Below are positions 1 to 9,257 of a DNA stretch of 64,000 nt, one piece after another. Each line of letters begins with the position of its first letter. The first letter of the stretch is position 1. Under the pieces are notes generated by a model. That model worked only from the letters and a program-made list of their open reading frames with translations. It had not been told where the DNA came from and ran no database searches. Source of the DNA: Lutibacter profundi (lineage in GTDB: Bacteria; Bacteroidota; Bacteroidia; Flavobacteriales; Flavobacteriaceae); NCBI RefSeq assembly GCF_001543325.1, contig NZ_CP013355.1:186001-250000 (forward strand). The letters run 5' to 3'. The position numbers and the translations under genes were made by a program.

Positions 1-417
1 TACTCAGGATTGTTATCAACTATAAAAACTACGAATAAAATAACCAATGTATTGGCAAGTATCTTTGCTTCTGAAAACGAATTAGATAATTGCATTTTAC
101 TCAATGAAAAAAAGCACATTGTTGAAGTAATAAATGGGAATATTTTTTTAGTTAAAGGAAATGTAATTAAAACACCCCCAATTTCAGAGGGCTGTATTAA
201 AGGTGTTTGCAGAAAAAAAATTATTGAAATTATAGCAACAACGCATAAATATAAATTGGAAGAAACAGCAATTTCTCCTTTTGAACTTTTAAAAGCTGAT
301 GAAGTTTTTATTACAAATGCAATTATTGGAATACAGCCTGTAACAGTTTACAAAAAATGTAATTTTACAACGCAAGTTTCAAAAGAATTGGCAATTGAGT
401 TCGCTAAATTAATTTAG
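1..417 (+). CDS. pabC: Aminotransferase class IV, aminodeoxychorismate lyase-like (partial, 5' end outside window)
   Basis: The reading frame is open from the left edge (it begins Y-S-G-L), so the N-terminus lies outside the window. The visible 138 residues match the C-terminal half of fold-IV PLP enzymes: a strand and turn ending EVINGNIFLV, the stretch TPPISEGCIKGVCR that lines the cofactor phosphate in this family, and the ADEVFITNAIIGIQPV segment. 4-Amino-4-deoxychorismate lyase makes p-aminobenzoate for folate. A branched-chain or D-amino-acid aminotransferase cannot be excluded from this part alone, but the adjacency to yqgE fits PabC-like genes in flavobacteria. The stop codon overlaps the end of the convergent yqgE by 9 bp. 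Confidence 0.75.
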   Translation, partial: YSGLLSTIKTTNKITNVLASIFASENELDNCILLNEKKHIVEVINGNIFLVKGNVIKTPPISEGCIKGVCRKKIIEIIATTHKYKLEETAISPFELLKADEVFITNAIIGIQPVTVYKKCNFTTQVSKELAIEFAKLI

Positions 418-966
418 TTCAGGATTTTTAGGCGCATTCGCCCAAATTTGGTATTCGCCTCCAAACTTTAATAATTGATTTTTCCACAAATCATTACTTT
501 TCACAGTAAATAAATTGGGGTATTTATTATCAACAACAATCCATGTAGATTCCTTAAGTTCATCGTTTAATTGAGAAACGGACCAGCCTGAGTAACCTAA
601 GAAAAACCGTATATCAGTAGATTTTATAGTTTTATCATTTAATAATTTAGAGAGTATGTCAAAGTCACCACCCCAGTAAATATCTTTGTCTATTTTTATA
701 CTGTTTGGAATTAGATGTGGTAGTTTATGAATAAAATATAAATTTTCCTGTTCAACAGGACCACCACTATAAATAGTAAAATCACACTTAATTGTTGGAA
801 TTAAATCACTTAAAACAAATTCAGTAACTTTATTTAAAATAAACCCAACGTATCCATCTTCATTGTGTTCAGTTAAATAAACAACCGACCTATTAAACGC
901 TCTATCGTTTAATATTGATGGTTCTGACACTAGTAATCTTCCTTTTGAGGGATTCAATTCTATCAT
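409..966 (-). CDS. YqgE/AlgH family protein
   Basis: A 185-residue protein of the usual length for the YqgE/AlgH (DUF179) family. It starts with the family signature KGRLLVSEPSILNDRAFNRS and continues with VVYLTEHNEDGYVGFILNK, then the YSGGPVEQENLYFIH block. No signal peptide or membrane segment is seen. The family has no firmly established biochemical activity; AlgH has been linked to alginate regulation in Pseudomonas, but that role should not be carried over. It is convergent with the pabC-like gene, overlapping its end, and lies downstream of HU, separated from it by a clear terminator. Confidence 0.92.
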   Translation of the reverse strand: MIELNPSKGRLLVSEPSILNDRAFNRSVVYLTEHNEDGYVGFILNKVTEFVLSDLIPTIKCDFTIYSGGPVEQENLYFIHKLPHLIPNSIKIDKDIYWGGDFDILSKLLNDKTIKSTDIRFFLGYSGWSVSQLNDELKESTWIVVDNKYPNLFTVKSNDLWKNQLLKFGGEYQIWANAPKNPELN

Positions 967-1005
967 AAATTTTCACTTATTTATCTAAATATAGTAGAAA
1001 TATAT

Positions 1006-1039
1006 CAAAAAAAAAAACTCTCTAAAATTTTAGAGAGTT
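1006..1039 (-). terminator. Rho-independent terminator of the HU gene
   Basis: A perfect palindrome (AACTCTCTAAAA/TTTTAGAGAGTT, 1016-1039) is followed on the minus strand by an 11-nt T run (plus-strand A run at 1007-1017). It lies 30 bp past the HU stop codon and just upstream of yqgE, so it separates the two transcripts. Confidence 0.85.
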
Positions 1040-1069
1040 TTAAGGTAATAAGAAGTTATTCTTATATGG

Positions 1070-1342
1070 TTAATTTACAGCGTTGCTGAATCCAGCACCA
1101 GCTTTAAATTTAACAACATTTTTTGCTGCAATTTCAATACTTTTTCCAGTTTGAGGGTTTCTTCCAGTTCTAGCTGCTCTTTTAGAGATAGACCAAGTTC
1201 CCCATCCTACTAATGCAACTTTACCACCTTTTTTAAGAGTTTCAGTTACATTTTCTGTTAATGATTCTAGAGCTGCTTTTGCTGCTGCTTTTGTGATACC
1301 AGCATCAGCTGCCATTGCATCAATTAAATCTGATTTGTTCAT
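1070..1342 (-). CDS. HU family DNA-binding protein
   Basis: A 90-residue histone-like protein beginning [20 protein letters not shown], with the beta-arm consensus [14 protein letters not shown] (residues ~60-74) that clamps and bends DNA. Length and both motifs are standard for HU dimers of the nucleoid. The gene is a single transcription unit with its own promoter upstream and a strong terminator downstream. Codons are well chosen (many GCT, GGT, AAA), as expected of an abundant protein. IHF-type subunits are longer at the N-terminus, so HU is the better call. Confidence 0.97.
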   Translation of the reverse strand: MNKSDLIDAMAADAGITKAAAKAALESLTENVTETLKKGGKVALVGWGTWSISKRAARTGRNPQTGKSIEIAAKNVVKFKAGAGFSNAVN

Positions 1343-1395
1343 AATCTAAATTTTTAAATTAATTGGTTAAACATATTTTGCTATTAAAAGCTTAA

Positions 1396-1424
1396 CAAAG
1401 TTATACGGAATAAGGGCTTATGCA
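1396..1424 (-). promoter_or_regulatory. Bacteroidota-type promoter of the HU gene
   Basis: On the minus strand there is a -7 element TAACTTTG (plus 1396-1403), matching TAnnTTTG, with a TTG -33 element (plus 1422-1424) 18 bp upstream of it. It lies about 55 bp ahead of the HU start codon. Confidence 0.6.
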
Positions 1425-1530
1425 AGTTTTAACAAGGAAAAATGACTTTTTTGTTGATAAATGATACTAAATGTTAATAACCTCGTGTGTTTTTATTAAA
1501 AAAAGCTTGAAGCCCTTTAAAATATTGGCT

Positions 1531-2475
1531 TTATTGTAATATTGCATTTTTATGAAATGTAAAACCGTTTAGTAGGCTTTTAGTATCCATTTTCCGTTTG
1601 CCAGATAGTTGTAAACTTTTAATAATAATAAATCCTTTTTCTACGGCAACCTTAATTTCACTCTTTGTACTTAGTATTGTTCCAAATTTGTAATCATGTG
1701 TGGCAACTTCTTTTTCTATATCATAAATTTTTACTTTAATTTTTTCGTTGTTATTTATAAGCATTGTCCAAGCTGTTGGGTATGGGTTTAAACCTCTTAT
1801 CAAGTTGTAAATTGTAGTTAATGGTTCAGCCCAATTAATTTTACAAGTTTCCGTATATATTTTTGGTGCTAATTTGCTTTCAATTTTTAATTGTTTTTGT
1901 GTATTCACTTTATTTTGTTGAATTTGAGAAACTGTTTCAACTACCAATTTACTTCCAATGTGCATTAATTTATTGTGTAGTTGCCCAACTGTTTCATCAT
2001 TATCAATGGCAACTTCTTTCTGTAAAATAATATTTCCAGTATCAATATTTTCATCGATAAAAAATGTGGTGACACCTGTTTTTGTTTCTCCATTAATTAT
2101 AGCCCAGTGAATTGGGGCTGCACCTCTGTAATTAGGCAGTAATGATGCATGCAAGTTAAATGTTCCATATTTAGGTAATTGCCAAACTACTTTTGGTAAC
2201 ATTCTAAATGCTACTACTATTTGTAAATTAGCATTTAAACGTTGTAGTTTATCTATAAACTCTTCACTTTTAAGGTTTGTAGGTTGTAAAATTGTGAGGT
2301 TTTGCTTTAAAGCATACTTTTTTACAGCAGATTCTTGTATTTTTCTCCCTCTACCAGCAGGTTTATCTGCAGCGGTTATAACTCCAACAATATTAAACTT
2401 TGCAATAATTAACGCTTCCAAAATTGCAACAGCAAAATCGGGTGTTCCCATAAATACAATTCTCAAATCTCTCAT
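1531..2475 (-). CDS. fmt: Methionyl-tRNA formyltransferase
   Basis: A 314-residue enzyme that formylates initiator Met-tRNA using 10-formyl-tetrahydrofolate. It begins RIVFMGTPDFAVAILEAL, the family's N-terminal strand. The formyl-transferase core follows, with the catalytic region LHASLLPNYRGAAPIHWAI (conserved Asn and His) and the downstream TGVTTFFIDENIDTG block, then the C-terminal tRNA-binding domain. Length is normal. Its ATG shares a base pair with the recQ stop (TAATG), so translation is probably coupled to recQ. Confidence 0.97.
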   Translation of the reverse strand: MRDLRIVFMGTPDFAVAILEALIIAKFNIVGVITAADKPAGRGRKIQESAVKKYALKQNLTILQPTNLKSEEFIDKLQRLNANLQIVVAFRMLPKVVWQLPKYGTFNLHASLLPNYRGAAPIHWAIINGETKTGVTTFFIDENIDTGNIILQKEVAIDNDETVGQLHNKLMHIGSKLVVETVSQIQQNKVNTQKQLKIESKLAPKIYTETCKINWAEPLTTIYNLIRGLNPYPTAWTMLINNNEKIKVKIYDIEKEVATHDYKFGTILSTKSEIKVAVEKGFIIIKSLQLSGKRKMDTKSLLNGFTFHKNAILQ

Positions 2476-4370
2476 TAAACGTTTAATTTAAATTTATTTT
2501 GCGAAGTTATTGTTATTTTATTTTTTTCTAATAGTATTTTTAATGAATCTAAAATATTACTTTCTGGATGGTTTAAAAAAGTTGCTAGTTCTTGAGAAGA
2601 GTATGGTTGTTTTTTTAAAGCGGTTATAATATGTTCAAGTATAATTGGAGAGAGGTTGCCAGTTTCTTCTTTTGCTAAACAGTTATCACAAGTTCCGCAA
2701 GGTTTTATTAGAGTTTCATTAAAATAGGAAAGTAATTGGATATTTCTACAAGTTTTAGAGTCTTCTATATAAGAAATTACAGCTTTAAGTTTCTCAAGTT
2801 TTAAATTATTTTGTTGCTCAATATTTTTTGAAATAGCATTTATGGTATGTTTATCATCTCTTGGAACTAAAAATGATAATTTAGAAGTTGTATTTTTATA
2901 GTTATAATTTACAATACCATTTGTGTGCAATTCATTTAATTGTTTAACAATGTTATTTTTTGTACAATTTAATTTCTTTGAAAGCGTATATTCGTTAATT
3001 ATGGTGTAATGGTCAAAAATACCACCGTAACTTCTTAAAATTAATTTAATCAATTTACTTTTAGATGGTTTTAGGTTTATGTAATCAAAAACTTTTGAAT
3101 TACTTACCAAGAATTTAAGAGTAGACTTTTTGTTGTAATTTTCATCTAAAAGTAAAATGTTTTCTCTTTCTAAAACCTTAATAGCATTGTAGGTTTGCAA
3201 TAATTTTAATGTATAGGTATGACAAAATTCTTGTAACGAAAAATCAAAAAGTTTAGAAGGTGTTTCTCCTATTGCAATTGCATAATATTGATTTAGATGG
3301 TGGTATATGTTTTTTACAATTTTTGTTGAAGCTAAATTTGCTATAAATCTTGTTGAAGTATCAAATAAATTAGATTTGTTTGTTAGAAGTATTGAATAGG
3401 CTGTTTTATCATCTCTTCCTGCTCTCCCGGCTTCCTGAATAAAGTTTTCTAGACTATTAGGAATGTTAATATGAATTACGGCTCTTACATTGGGTTTGTC
3501 AATACCCATTCCAAATGCATTAGTGGCAACCATTATTGGAGTTTCATTTTTCATCCATTTTGTATAAGCAATATTCTTTTGTGTAGATGATAAGCCTCCA
3601 TGGTAAAAGCTACTTTTAAAATTGTTTTTCAATAAAAAATCACAAACTTCTTTTGTTTGTTTTCTGCTATTTGTATAAATGATTAGAGATGCATTTATTT
3701 TGCGTACTATTTGAAGTGTTTTACCATAAATATCTTCGGTGGTTATTACATTATAATGTAAATTATTTCGCTGAAAAGATTTTTTGAATAATAATGCATT
3801 GTCAATTTCTAAGTTTTGCTGAATATCATCTAATACCTTTTGTGTAGCAGTAGCAGTTAAGGCCATAAAAATGGCATTGGGTTGTAACTCCTTTAAAATT
3901 TTTAATTGTAGGTATGAAGGTCTAAAATCGTGTCCCCACTCCGAAATACAATGCGCTTCATCTATAGCAATAATAGCAACTTTTAACTGCTTTATTTTTT
4001 CCTGAATTAATGCTGATTGTAATTTTTCGGGTGATAAATATAAAAATTTAAAATCTCCAAAGCGTAAATTATCAAAAGCAGTAATAATTTGATCTTGGTT
4101 TAATTGAGAAGTCAATGCAATGGCTTTAATATTTTTCTTTTTTAAGCTGTTAACTTGATCTTGAATTAATGCGATTAAAGGAGAAATTACAATGCAAACA
4201 CCATCTAAAAGCATTGTAGGAATTTGATAACAAAGAGATTTTCCACCACCTGTTGGTAATAATACGATGCTATTTCTTCTAGCTAATGTTGATTCAATAA
4301 TTTTCTTTTGAGGATACTTAAACTGAGAATAACCCCAATAATTTTTTAGTATTTTAAGAGGTGTACTCAT
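2475..4370 (-). CDS. recQ: ATP-dependent DNA helicase RecQ
   Basis: A 631-residue superfamily 2 helicase with motif I LPTGGGKSLCYQIP (~38-51), the DEAH box IDEAHCISEWGHDFRP, motif III ALTATAT, motif VI region QEAGRAGRDDKTA, and the RecQ zinc cluster in the C-terminal half (CRN...KPCGTCDNC). A winged-helix RQC-like region follows. I see no clear HRDC domain; the C-terminus ends in a short winged-helix-like tail (YSSQELATFLNHPES). The role is unwinding recombination and replication intermediates. It sits between the small ATPase gene and fmt with TAATG overlaps at both ends, so all three are one transcript. Confidence 0.96.
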   Translation of the reverse strand: MSTPLKILKNYWGYSQFKYPQKKIIESTLARRNSIVLLPTGGGKSLCYQIPTMLLDGVCIVISPLIALIQDQVNSLKKKNIKAIALTSQLNQDQIITAFDNLRFGDFKFLYLSPEKLQSALIQEKIKQLKVAIIAIDEAHCISEWGHDFRPSYLQLKILKELQPNAIFMALTATATQKVLDDIQQNLEIDNALLFKKSFQRNNLHYNVITTEDIYGKTLQIVRKINASLIIYTNSRKQTKEVCDFLLKNNFKSSFYHGGLSSTQKNIAYTKWMKNETPIMVATNAFGMGIDKPNVRAVIHINIPNSLENFIQEAGRAGRDDKTAYSILLTNKSNLFDTSTRFIANLASTKIVKNIYHHLNQYYAIAIGETPSKLFDFSLQEFCHTYTLKLLQTYNAIKVLERENILLLDENYNKKSTLKFLVSNSKVFDYINLKPSKSKLIKLILRSYGGIFDHYTIINEYTLSKKLNCTKNNIVKQLNELHTNGIVNYNYKNTTSKLSFLVPRDDKHTINAISKNIEQQNNLKLEKLKAVISYIEDSKTCRNIQLLSYFNETLIKPCGTCDNCLAKEETGNLSPIILEHIITALKKQPYSSQELATFLNHPESNILDSLKILLEKNKITITSQNKFKLNV

Positions 4371-4903
4371 TATTTAATACACGCTAAAATAAAATTTGTT
4401 CTATCTTCAATACTACCAGTAGGTACTTCAATAATGTTATAGTTTAATTCGCTATATGTACGTTCCAAATGATTGTGAATAGCTAAAGCTTGTTCAAAAT
4501 TTTCATAACGCACGTTGTCTGAAATATAAATTTCTTCCCAAGGAGGCATTAAAAAAATATAATTATATCTATAAAGGTTACTTTTAGTAACATATGAACT
4601 AGGATAATCAACACTCATATAATTCATATATGCGTGAACATCTGGGATTCCTCTGTCAAAAAAAACAAATTTTTCATTTTTTTTCTCAGCCTCAATATAT
4701 TGGTTTACACGCCCTTCCAATAATAATTCACTAAATATCAAAGGATTTGTTAAAAATAGTTGTTCGGTTCCTTTTCTCCTAGCATTTAGGGTAACCTCTC
4801 TAGAAATTTCTGTCATACACATAAAATTGCGTTTAATTAACTCTTCAATAACGGTAGTTTTTCCAGTTCCAGGTCCTCCTGTGATAACTATTTTTTGTTG
4901 CAT
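4370..4903 (-). CDS. AAA_28-type P-loop ATPase/kinase
   Basis: A 177-residue protein with a Walker A motif ITGGPGTGKTTVIEEL at residues 7-22, followed by FMCMTEISREV and FFDRGIPDVHAYM. This arrangement is typical of AAA_28 nucleotide-binding proteins, which resemble small kinases. The substrate is unknown. It is the promoter-proximal gene of the ATPase-recQ-fmt operon, and its TAA stop overlaps the recQ ATG. No signal peptide is seen, so it is cytoplasmic. The kinase-like DRG motif suggests phosphoryl transfer rather than a remodelling ATPase, but that is inference. Confidence 0.85.
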   Translation of the reverse strand: MQQKIVITGGPGTGKTTVIEELIKRNFMCMTEISREVTLNARRKGTEQLFLTNPLIFSELLLEGRVNQYIEAEKKNEKFVFFDRGIPDVHAYMNYMSVDYPSSYVTKSNLYRYNYIFLMPPWEEIYISDNVRYENFEQALAIHNHLERTYSELNYNIIEVPTGSIEDRTNFILACIK

Positions 4904-4989
4904 AGTGCAAAAATAAATTATTCAGTAAATTATACTAGAAATATTGATGTAATTTTGTCATATTAATATTAACAATGCTAAGATGGTAT

Positions 4990-4997
4990 TATATTTG
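4990..4997 (+). promoter_or_regulatory. -7 element for the DUF493 gene
   Basis: TATATTTG matches TAnnTTTG and lies 22 bp ahead of the DUF493 start codon, in the gap between two divergent genes. No -33 TTG at a good distance is seen. Confidence 0.5.
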
Positions 4998-5019
4998 AAC
5001 AGATAATTTAAAAAGTAAT

Positions 5020-5301
5020 ATGGATAAAAAAGATCAATTTTATAAAAAATTAAAAAAAAAATTAAAGGAAGACACTACATTTCCAACAAAATATCTCTTT
5101 AAATTTATAGTTCCTGCTAAAGAGGATTTAATTAAAGAAGTTGAAGATATTTTTGATTATACGGGTGCTGTAATTACAAAAAAATCTTCTAAAACCGGAA
5201 AATACACAAGTTTATCAGTACTTGTAATTATGAAAAAAGCAGATGATATTATTATAAAATACAAAGAGGCTGAAAAAGTGGAAGGCATTATTTCTTTGTG
5301 A
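5020..5301 (+). CDS. DUF493 (UPF0250, YbeD-like) family protein
   Basis: A 93-residue cytoplasmic protein with the DUF493 pattern: FPTKYLFKFIVPA near residue 22, a short helix, and a C-terminal strand KYTSLSVLVIMKKADDII. The fold is a small ferredoxin-like alpha/beta domain in known relatives. Function in Bacteroidota is unknown. It is transcribed alone, divergent from the ATPase-recQ-fmt operon, and about 100 bp upstream of the periplasmic PPIase cluster. Confidence 0.85.
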   Translation: MDKKDQFYKKLKKKLKEDTTFPTKYLFKFIVPAKEDLIKEVEDIFDYTGAVITKKSSKTGKYTSLSVLVIMKKADDIIIKYKEAEKVEGIISL

Positions 5302-5403
5302 TTACTTTAACACGATTAAAAAAAATATAAAATATATTGCATCGTTTTAGAATAAATAGGAATTTAGCACTTTTTATTATTTTAGCAACAAAATAAGTAT
5401 TTT

Positions 5404-6990
5404 ATGAAGCCCAAATATGTACTTGTAACATTACTTTTTATAGTTCTTAAAACTTTTTCACAGGAAAGTAAAAAAGTGTTATTTACTATTGATAATGAAC
5501 CTTTTTACACACAAGAATTTTTAAATGTTTATAAAAAAAATTTAAAGATAGTTGATAATTCTAAAACAGATATTCAAAAATATTTACAGCTATTTATCAA
5601 CTATAAACTAAAAGTTAAAGAAGCTAAATTTTTAGGCCTTGATACAATTCAAGCGTTTAAAAATGAATTGAAAAAATATAAAGAGACTTTAATTTTACCG
5701 TATTTAAAGGACAAGGATGTTACAAAAAAATTAGTAAAAGAGGCTTATAGTAGGTTAAAAAAAGAGGTAAACGTTAGTCATATCTTAATTCCTTTAAAAC
5801 CTTCGGCTTTACCTAAAGATACTGTAGAAGTTTATAACACTTTAATAGAAGCTCGAAATTTAATTATTGAAGGAAATGACTTTGCTAAAATAGCAAAGCG
5901 TTACTCAAAAGACCCAACAGTTCAACAAAATGGAGGGGAAATAGGCTATTTTACTGTATTACAAATGGTTTATCCATTTGAAAATAAAGCATTTTTGACT
6001 CCTGTAGGGCAAGTTTCAATGCCTTTTAAAACAAAGTTTGGATATCATATTTTAAAAGTAAACGCTATTAGAGACTCTAGAGGAGAGGTTGAAGTTGCAC
6101 ATATAATGTTTAAAAAAAATAATGTTAATGCAAAAAAATTAATAGACTCAATTTATAATGAATTGTTAAATAAAAATGGCAGTTTTTCTGAAATAGCTAA
6201 AAAGGTATCTGAAGATAGAACAAGTGCAATGAATGGAGGGAAACTAAATAAATTTGGTTCAGGAAAAATGATTAAAAATTTTGCCAATGTTGCTTTTTCT
6301 ATAAAAAATGAAGGTGATATATCAAAGCCATTTCAAACTCAATTTGGATGGCATATTATAAAGTTATTGAAGAAATATCCACTTAAAAATTTTGAAGAAC
6401 TAAAAGATAAATTAACAAAAGAAGTTGAGAAAGATGAACGCTCAAATTTAATAGATAAATCGGTTGTCAAGAAACTTTTTGAACAGTACAATGTGGTTGT
6501 TAATAATAAAGCACTTCAACAGTTTGAAGTAGATGATTGGAAAACCAATTCAGAAAAATTTAAACAAATAATTTTATCAATAAATGGGAAAAATATTTTT
6601 CAACAAAAATTTATAAATTACTTAAAATCATACATCTTTAAGTCTCCTAAAGAGGTATTTATAAACTTTGAAGAACAAGAAGTACTTAATTATTACAAAG
6701 AACATTTAGAGTTCTCTAATCCTGATTTTGCGAATACATATAAAGAATTTAAAGAAGGATTGCTTATTTTCGATTTATTGGATAAACAAGTTTGGGAAAA
6801 GGCAAAAGACAGTACAGGTCTTTTGCGCTATTTTAATTTAAATAAAAGTACAAAATACAATCATAAAAAACTAAGTAACATAAAAAGTACTGTAATTTCA
6901 GATTATCAAAATTATTTAGAAATTGCAATGGTAAAAAAACTTCATAAAAAATATGAGGTTAAAATTAATAAATTAGAAAAAAAAGATTAA
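5404..6990 (+). CDS. Periplasmic peptidyl-prolyl isomerase with two PpiC domains (SurA/PpiD-like)
   Basis: A 528-residue exported protein. The signal peptide is KPKYVLVTLLFIVLKTFSQ. Two parvulin (rotamase) domains follow: the first starts VNVSHILIPLK (~125) and ends FGYHILKVN, the second starts VEVAHIMFKKN (~230) and ends FGWHIIKLLKK. A long C-terminal helical region resembles the SurA/PpiD chaperone part. It probably folds outer-membrane proteins. It is the first gene of a run of three related folding factors followed by MoxR, all on the plus strand with short gaps. Confidence 0.9.
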   Translation: MKPKYVLVTLLFIVLKTFSQESKKVLFTIDNEPFYTQEFLNVYKKNLKIVDNSKTDIQKYLQLFINYKLKVKEAKFLGLDTIQAFKNELKKYKETLILPYLKDKDVTKKLVKEAYSRLKKEVNVSHILIPLKPSALPKDTVEVYNTLIEARNLIIEGNDFAKIAKRYSKDPTVQQNGGEIGYFTVLQMVYPFENKAFLTPVGQVSMPFKTKFGYHILKVNAIRDSRGEVEVAHIMFKKNNVNAKKLIDSIYNELLNKNGSFSEIAKKVSEDRTSAMNGGKLNKFGSGKMIKNFANVAFSIKNEGDISKPFQTQFGWHIIKLLKKYPLKNFEELKDKLTKEVEKDERSNLIDKSVVKKLFEQYNVVVNNKALQQFEVDDWKTNSEKFKQIILSINGKNIFQQKFINYLKSYIFKSPKEVFINFEEQEVLNYYKEHLEFSNPDFANTYKEFKEGLLIFDLLDKQVWEKAKDSTGLLRYFNLNKSTKYNHKKLSNIKSTVISDYQNYLEIAMVKKLHKKYEVKINKLEKKD

Positions 6991-7009
6991 AAAATTAAAT
7001 TTTTAAAAT

Positions 7010-7867
7010 TTGGAAAAATATAAATATAGCTTTTTAATAGCAATTGTTTTAGTATTGCAATCATGTAATTATTTTACAATTAAAAATGATACACGCCAAC
7101 CTGTTGCTCGTGTAAATAACACATATTTATATAAAGATGATTTAAAAAATATTATTGCTACGAAAGATCTTAGTAAACAGGATAGTACTTTATTAATTAA
7201 TAATTTTATTAATAATTGGATTAAACAACAATTATTATTGTCTAAAGCTCAAATAAATTTAGAAAATAAAACTGATAAATTTGAAGAACTTGTTAAAAAA
7301 TATAGAGAAGATTTATTTATAAATTCATACAAAGAAGCAGTTGTAAAACAATATTTAAATACTAAAATAACAGATGATGATATTGATAAATTCTATACTA
7401 AAAATAATCAAAATTTTAAACTTAATGAAGAATTGCTAAGACTTAAGTATATTAAAATTGGAAAAAATATTCTAAATAAAAAAGAGTTGATAAAATTATT
7501 TAAGTCCACAAAAAAAGAAGATTTAGACAGCTTAAAATCAAAAGAACTTTTTTTCAAATCATATCATTTAAACGATTCAATATGGGTAAAATATAGTGAC
7601 CTGATTACCAAAGTACCAATTTTGAAAACGGAACAAAAAAACCAATTGTTAAAAAAAGGTAATTTTATTCAAAAAGAAGATTCATTAAGCCTATATTTGG
7701 TGACTATTAAAAAGGTGTTAAAAAGAAATGAAACAGCACCTAAAAGTTATGTAACACCTACAATTAAACAAATGATTTTACATCAAAGAAAACTATTATT
7801 ATTGAGAAACATTGAAGAAACACTGATTGATGATGCAACAAAAAAACAACAATTTGAAATTTATTAA
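7010..7867 (+). CDS. SurA-N-like periplasmic lipoprotein (no PpiC domain seen), TTG start
   Basis: A 285-residue lipoprotein starting at TTG. An in-frame stop lies just upstream (7004-7006) and no ATG precedes the signal sequence, so TTG is the only start that keeps the lipoprotein signal (IAIVLVLQSC, lipobox LQSC, Cys at 19). After the Cys comes a SurA_N-like start, PVARVNNTYLYKDDL, and a helical domain rich in Lys, Leu and Glu. No parvulin HxL/GxH signature is visible, so it is probably a chaperone without isomerase activity. It is flanked by two PpiC genes; the next start follows its stop by one base. Confidence 0.8.
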   Translation: MEKYKYSFLIAIVLVLQSCNYFTIKNDTRQPVARVNNTYLYKDDLKNIIATKDLSKQDSTLLINNFINNWIKQQLLLSKAQINLENKTDKFEELVKKYREDLFINSYKEAVVKQYLNTKITDDDIDKFYTKNNQNFKLNEELLRLKYIKIGKNILNKKELIKLFKSTKKEDLDSLKSKELFFKSYHLNDSIWVKYSDLITKVPILKTEQKNQLLKKGNFIQKEDSLSLYLVTIKKVLKRNETAPKSYVTPTIKQMILHQRKLLLLRNIEETLIDDATKKQQFEIY

Positions 7868-7868
7868 A

Positions 7869-9257
7869 ATGAAACAACACCTAACTATAATTACTTTTTT
7901 GCTATTTTTTATAGGATTGAATGCACAAGATAGCTTAAAAGTAGAAAGTAATATAAATAAGAGGATAAAAATAGATGGAGTAGCTGTAGTTGTTGGTAAA
8001 AATATAGTGTTAGATTCTGACATTGATAAATTTAAAAAAGAGTTACAACAGCGTACTGAAGGAAAGATAGACATTTCAAATTGTGAAATGCTTGAAGAAC
8101 TTATGATACAAAAATTAATAGCACACCATGCGGTGGTTGATAGTATTGTAGCTTCTGATGTTGAAGTAAATTCTGAAGTTGAACGTAATATTTCATATTT
8201 TAAACAGCAATTAGGTTCTATTGAAAAAGTAGTTAAAATGTACGGTTTTAATGATGAAGAAGATTTGAGGAAAGAATTATTTGATATTCAAAAAGAGCAA
8301 ATTTTAATTAGAAAAGAGCGCGAAAGTATTACTGAAAAAGTTGATGTAACTCCTGAAGAAGTTAGAACGTATTATAGTAATTTAGAAAAAGATAATAGCT
8401 TGCCTGAATTTAGTGCAGAAATTGAATTGGCACAAATTGTTAAAATAATAAAACCATCTGAAGAAGAAACCAATAGAGTTATAAATAAATTAAAGCAAAT
8501 AAAAAAAGAAATAGAAGATGGTTATAGCTTTAGGCTTAAAGCTATTATAAACTCTGACGACCCTGCTGTTTCAGGAAATGGACCAGGCGCTGGAGGGAAA
8601 TATACTATAACACGTGAGGCTAATTTTATAAAAGAGTTTAAAGAAGTTGCGTTTAGTTTAGATGAAGGTGAAATTTCTGACCCTTTTGAGTCGGGTTTTG
8701 GATTTCATATTATTCAAGTTGAAAAAATTAAAGGTCAAGAGCGAGACGTGCGGCATATATTAATTCAGCCAAAAATTAGTGAAGCGGAATTAAAATCCTC
8801 TAAAGATGAATTAGAAAAAATTAGAGAACAAATTTTAAAAGGAGAAATTACTTTTGAGGAAGCAGTATTAAAATATTCTGAGGATACAGAAACTAAAAAC
8901 AATAAAGGGCTTATTTTAAACCCTCAAACGAATGACACTAAATTTAATTTAACACGTATGGATCCTACTTTATACGGTAGGGTTAGTAATTTAAAAGAAG
9001 GAGAAATTACACATGCTTTTTATGATGAAATTAGAGGTGAATCAAAAATGTTTAAAATAATTTTACTAAAGAGTAAAGAAGAAGCTCACAAAGCAAGCTT
9101 TACGAAGGATTACGAAAAAATTCAACAATTAACATTGCAGAAAAAGAAAGAAGAAACTGTTGAAAAATGGGCGAAAGATAAAATTGTTGATACCTATATT
9201 AAAATAAATAAGGACTTTAAAAAATGCGATTTTAAAAATAATTGGAAAAAAGAATAA
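7869..9257 (+). CDS. Periplasmic peptidyl-prolyl isomerase, SurA-like
   Basis: I place the start at ATG 7869, not at the in-frame ATG 42 bp earlier inside the previous gene. From 7869 the protein begins with a clean signal peptide KQHLTIITFLLFFIGLNAQ, and it starts one base after the upstream stop. About 462 residues: an N-terminal SurA-like domain beginning DGVAVVVGKNIVLDSDID, one parvulin domain ending FGFHIIQVEK, then a second, more degenerate one starting VRHILIQPK. This is the SurA layout (N-domain plus two PPIase domains) for outer-membrane protein biogenesis. Its stop overlaps the following moxR start. Confidence 0.9.
   Translation: MKQHLTIITFLLFFIGLNAQDSLKVESNINKRIKIDGVAVVVGKNIVLDSDIDKFKKELQQRTEGKIDISNCEMLEELMIQKLIAHHAVVDSIVASDVEVNSEVERNISYFKQQLGSIEKVVKMYGFNDEEDLRKELFDIQKEQILIRKERESITEKVDVTPEEVRTYYSNLEKDNSLPEFSAEIELAQIVKIIKPSEEETNRVINKLKQIKKEIEDGYSFRLKAIINSDDPAVSGNGPGAGGKYTITREANFIKEFKEVAFSLDEGEISDPFESGFGFHIIQVEKIKGQERDVRHILIQPKISEAELKSSKDELEKIREQILKGEITFEEAVLKYSEDTETKNNKGLILNPQTNDTKFNLTRMDPTLYGRVSNLKEGEITHAFYDEIRGESKMFKIILLKSKEEAHKASFTKDYEKIQQLTLQKKKEETVEKWAKDKIVDTYIKINKDFKKCDFKNNWKKE

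Noticed and set aside
7827-7868. Upstream ATG of the third PPIase gene
   Set aside because: It lies inside the previous gene and would bury the signal peptide; ATG 7869 gives a clean one.
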